Assembly: GCF_013248965.1 (NCBI RefSeq)
Contig: NZ_JABRVQ010000002.1
Span: 62,001 to 126,000, forward strand
Direction: 5' to 3'
DNA length: 64,000 nucleotides
From: Psychrobacter okhotskensis
Lineage (GTDB): Bacteria > Pseudomonadota > Gammaproteobacteria > Pseudomonadales > Moraxellaceae
Both the position numbers and the translations under genes were made by a program. Positions 61,794 through 64,000 of the stretch are shown one piece after another; the stretch's first letter is position 1; each line of letters opens with the position of its first letter. Below the pieces are notes generated by a model. That model saw nothing but the letters and a program-made list of their open reading frames with translations, did not search any database and was not told where the DNA came from.

Positions 61794-62996
61794 TTATGCC
61801 AACTTTGCCACAAGTTTGTCAGTAAGATGGCGCGCTATCTTATCAATTGTTAGTATATCTTCTATGTCAGCCGTTTCGTTTAATGGTGGCACCTGTATGT
61901 CATTTAAGGCTTGCTCATTAATATCGGCAATATCCGTCAAACGAATCTGACCGTCCAAAAATGCAGCGACGGCAATCTCATTAGCAGCATTGAGTACAAT
62001 CGTTGCCTGTGTGCCTGCTTGCATAGCTTGACGGGCAAGACGCAAACACGCAAACTTCTGCAAATCAGGCTGAATAAACTCTAGAGCACTTAACGCAAAC
62101 AAGTCTAAAGGCTGCGAGCCGCTCTCGATACGATCAGGGTAACTGAGCGCATGGGCAATCGGGGTTTTCATATCTGGGCTGCCGAGCTGCGCTAAAAAGC
62201 TGCCATCGCTATATTCTACCATTGAGTGGATGATACTTTGTGGATGAATGACGACATTTATCTTATTTTCTGGTAGATCAAATAAATGACAAGCCTCTAT
62301 CAACTCAAGCCCCTTATTCATCATCGTTGCTGAGTCGACCGATATCTTTTGGCCCATCGACCAGTTGGGGTGTTTGACCGCTTCAGCGACGCTGGCTTGC
62401 TGCATCTGGGCAAATGACTGCTGCAAAAATGGCCCGCCTGATGCGGTTAACCATAGCTTACGAACACCATGGTTTGGCTGATGGATTTGGGTATTATCTT
62501 GTTGGATAGCGAGCGGCAAACACTGAAAAATCGCATTATGCTCAGAATCGAGCGGTAGCAAGGTAGCATTGTGCATTTTAACGGCATTAATCATTACCTG
62601 ACCGGCCATTACCAGCGCTTCTTTATTTGCCAGTAAAATACGCTTACCTGCCCGTGCGGCGGCTAAGGTAGAAGGCAATCCTGCTGCGCCAACAATAGCA
62701 GCGACAATGGTATCCGTCTGCAAATCGGTAGCAATATCGACCAGCCCTGCTGCCCCGCCTACCACATCGATATCAAGACCTGCCGCGCTAAGACGCTCAG
62801 CAAAATCATCGACTGCGGCTGTCGGCACGCTGACACGCTTGGGCAAAAACTGTTGGCAAAGCGCAAACAATTTGTCTAAGCGGTGATAGCCTGATAGCGC
62901 ATAGACTTGATAATTAAGCGGTTGCGCCGCCAAAATTGCTAGCGTGCTATCGCCAATCGAGCCTGTTGCGCCTAATACGGCGATGCGTTGCGTCAT
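61794..62996 (-). CDS. dxr: 1-deoxy-D-xylulose 5-phosphate reductoisomerase
   Basis: Second step of the MEP isoprenoid pathway. It shows the NADPH motif LGATGSIGDSTLAI, LLANKEALVMAG, the catalytic ASGGPF loop and the metal-site DSEHNAIFQCL. The ATG at 62996 (MTQRIAVLG) is preferred; the frame opens at TTG (63014) with another ATG at 63002. Length is 400. It follows cdsA in the standard block. Confidence 0.97.
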   Translation of the reverse strand: MTQRIAVLGATGSIGDSTLAILAAQPLNYQVYALSGYHRLDKLFALCQQFLPKRVSVPTAAVDDFAERLSAAGLDIDVVGGAAGLVDIATDLQTDTIVAAIVGAAGLPSTLAAARAGKRILLANKEALVMAGQVMINAVKMHNATLLPLDSEHNAIFQCLPLAIQQDNTQIHQPNHGVRKLWLTASGGPFLQQSFAQMQQASVAEAVKHPNWSMGQKISVDSATMMNKGLELIEACHLFDLPENKINVVIHPQSIIHSMVEYSDGSFLAQLGSPDMKTPIAHALSYPDRIESGSQPLDLFALSALEFIQPDLQKFACLRLARQAMQAGTQATIVLNAANEIAVAAFLDGQIRLTDIADINEQALNDIQVPPLNETADIEDILTIDKIARHLTDKLVAKLA

Positions 62997-63187
62997 AACC
63001 ATCAGTGCCCACAATATTGTTACTGTTAAAATTTAAATAAAAAATCAGGAAAGTTAATAAGGTATGAATGATAGCAAAGCATCGATGCTAGATTATGTCG
63101 ATGCTTTATTATAATAATAATTAATAAGACTGAGCTATTGGCAAAAACCAATTCATTCACGTGTACCAATTAGCCTGCATTAGTTTC

Positions 63188-63997
63188 TTAAACGACGATG
63201 AAGCCCAGCTGCTGTATCGACCAAAAGCCAAGCGCAAATATTGGCGTCGCAGATAATAGCGAATCAATACGGTCAAGTATCCCGCCATGCCCCGGTAATA
63301 TCGTTCCTGAGTCTTTTACATCAGCGCGGCGCTTGAGCATTGATTCAAACAAATCACCGAGTACAGAGGCGAGAATAGTGATGGCTGATAGCGACACAAA
63401 TGCGATTAACGGTACACCAGTTAATTGTAGTTTGAAGACACTAATAACAACAACCACGAGCAGACCAGTCACAAGACCGCCAGCCAGCCCTTCCATACTC
63501 TTATTGGGAGAGACGTTCGGTGCCATTTTGCGGCGACCGAGCTTACGTCCAACAAAATAAGCACCACTATCGGCACACCATACCAGCAAGAATACGTAGA
63601 GTAGCCACCATGCTGATAGCTGCCACAAATAAAACATAGCAGTGATAGATGCTGTCAGAATCACAGCGCCCATCAGTGCTAGCTTCCTACCATACCAATT
63701 GGTATGGGTTGGAAATACCCGCACCCAAGATAGTGCCATCAGCCATATAGCCAGTGAAGCTACCCACCAAAATAACCAAGTGACTTTGAACATCAGCGAC
63801 ACTAAAGTCAGTACCAATACCAATACCACAAACACCGCAGGCTGGCGCCACTTTGGCATCAGCTTGGTCCACTCATGCGCCGCGATAATCACACCAATGG
63901 CCAATAGTGGAGCAAACAAAATAGGAGTTTGGCTCGCAAACATTGCAATACCAACGATAATAACGAGAACAATTGCCGTCTTAATTCGTTGCCACAT
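63188..63997 (-). CDS. cdsA: Phosphatidate cytidylyltransferase
   Basis: Makes CDP-diacylglycerol for phospholipid synthesis. The 269 residues form about eight membrane helices and end with the CdsA signature region: SVLGDLFESMLKRRADVKDS followed by GHGGILDRIDSL. A K-S-M-E-G motif (NKSMEGLAGG) lies upstream. The gene is complete; its ATG is three bases from the window edge, so the ribosome binding site and the upstream gene are not visible. Confidence 0.95.
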   Translation of the reverse strand: MWQRIKTAIVLVIIVGIAMFASQTPILFAPLLAIGVIIAAHEWTKLMPKWRQPAVFVVLVLVLTLVSLMFKVTWLFWWVASLAIWLMALSWVRVFPTHTNWYGRKLALMGAVILTASITAMFYLWQLSAWWLLYVFLLVWCADSGAYFVGRKLGRRKMAPNVSPNKSMEGLAGGLVTGLLVVVVISVFKLQLTGVPLIAFVSLSAITILASVLGDLFESMLKRRADVKDSGTILPGHGGILDRIDSLLSATPIFALGFWSIQQLGFIVV

Positions 63998-64000
63998 ACT

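Overview
The window looks like chromosome of a Moraxellaceae gammaproteobacterium, most likely Psychrobacter. This rests on gene content, protein wording, moderate-to-low GC and very long Asn/Asp/Ser-rich extensions on envelope proteins; no 16S gene or other decisive marker is present. There is no prophage, CRISPR array, tRNA or rRNA gene and no intact transposase. The accessory content is short non-coding mobile repeats.

Layout, left to right. 1-3200 (minus): cmk, rpsA and the start of ihfB. 3400-8760 (minus): ung-tadA, then clpS and clpA, which are separated by a decayed ORF. 9100-20250 (minus): a coiled-coil membrane protein, argC, hemE, obgE-proB, a long-form GAPDH, a lipocalin and a Nudix/ThiE fusion. 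20450-20760 (plus): a stand-alone hemP with a Fur box over its promoter. 20870-29580 (minus): tamA-tamB. 30040-40140 (plus): an LplT-like MFS carrier, coq7, an exported repeat protein, a lipoprotein alpha/beta hydrolase, and the cioAB oxidase operon with a 38-residue third gene. 40280-47170: amgK-murU (minus), divergent from lptD-surA (plus). 47760-54300: a membrane-anchored EEP hydrolase, asd, a SOUL protein, tgt and a sodium-dependent transporter. 54620-64000 (minus): the cdsA-dxr-rseP-bamA-lpxD-fabZ-lpxA block.

Many genes share one theme, building the cell envelope: BamA, SurA, TamA/TamB and LptD (outer-membrane assembly), LpxA/LpxD/FabZ (lipid A and fatty acids), CdsA (phospholipid), Dxr (isoprenoids), RseP (envelope stress) and AmgK/MurU (peptidoglycan recycling). 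Skp is missing from its usual place between bamA and lpxD, and lpxB does not follow lpxA.

Two families of miniature inverted-repeat elements are visible. Family 1 (ends TATAGTCA/TGACTATA, about 118-152 bp) has four full copies and one fragment; two copies bracket tgt. Family 2 (about 270-280 bp, TAGGG...CCCTA ends) has two copies, one of them between dxr and rseP. Its internal hairpin arms differ between the copies by paired, compensating changes. A 21-bp exact direct repeat also flanks the hydrolase gene region. The family 2 element with its covarying hairpin is the best candidate here for something not yet described.
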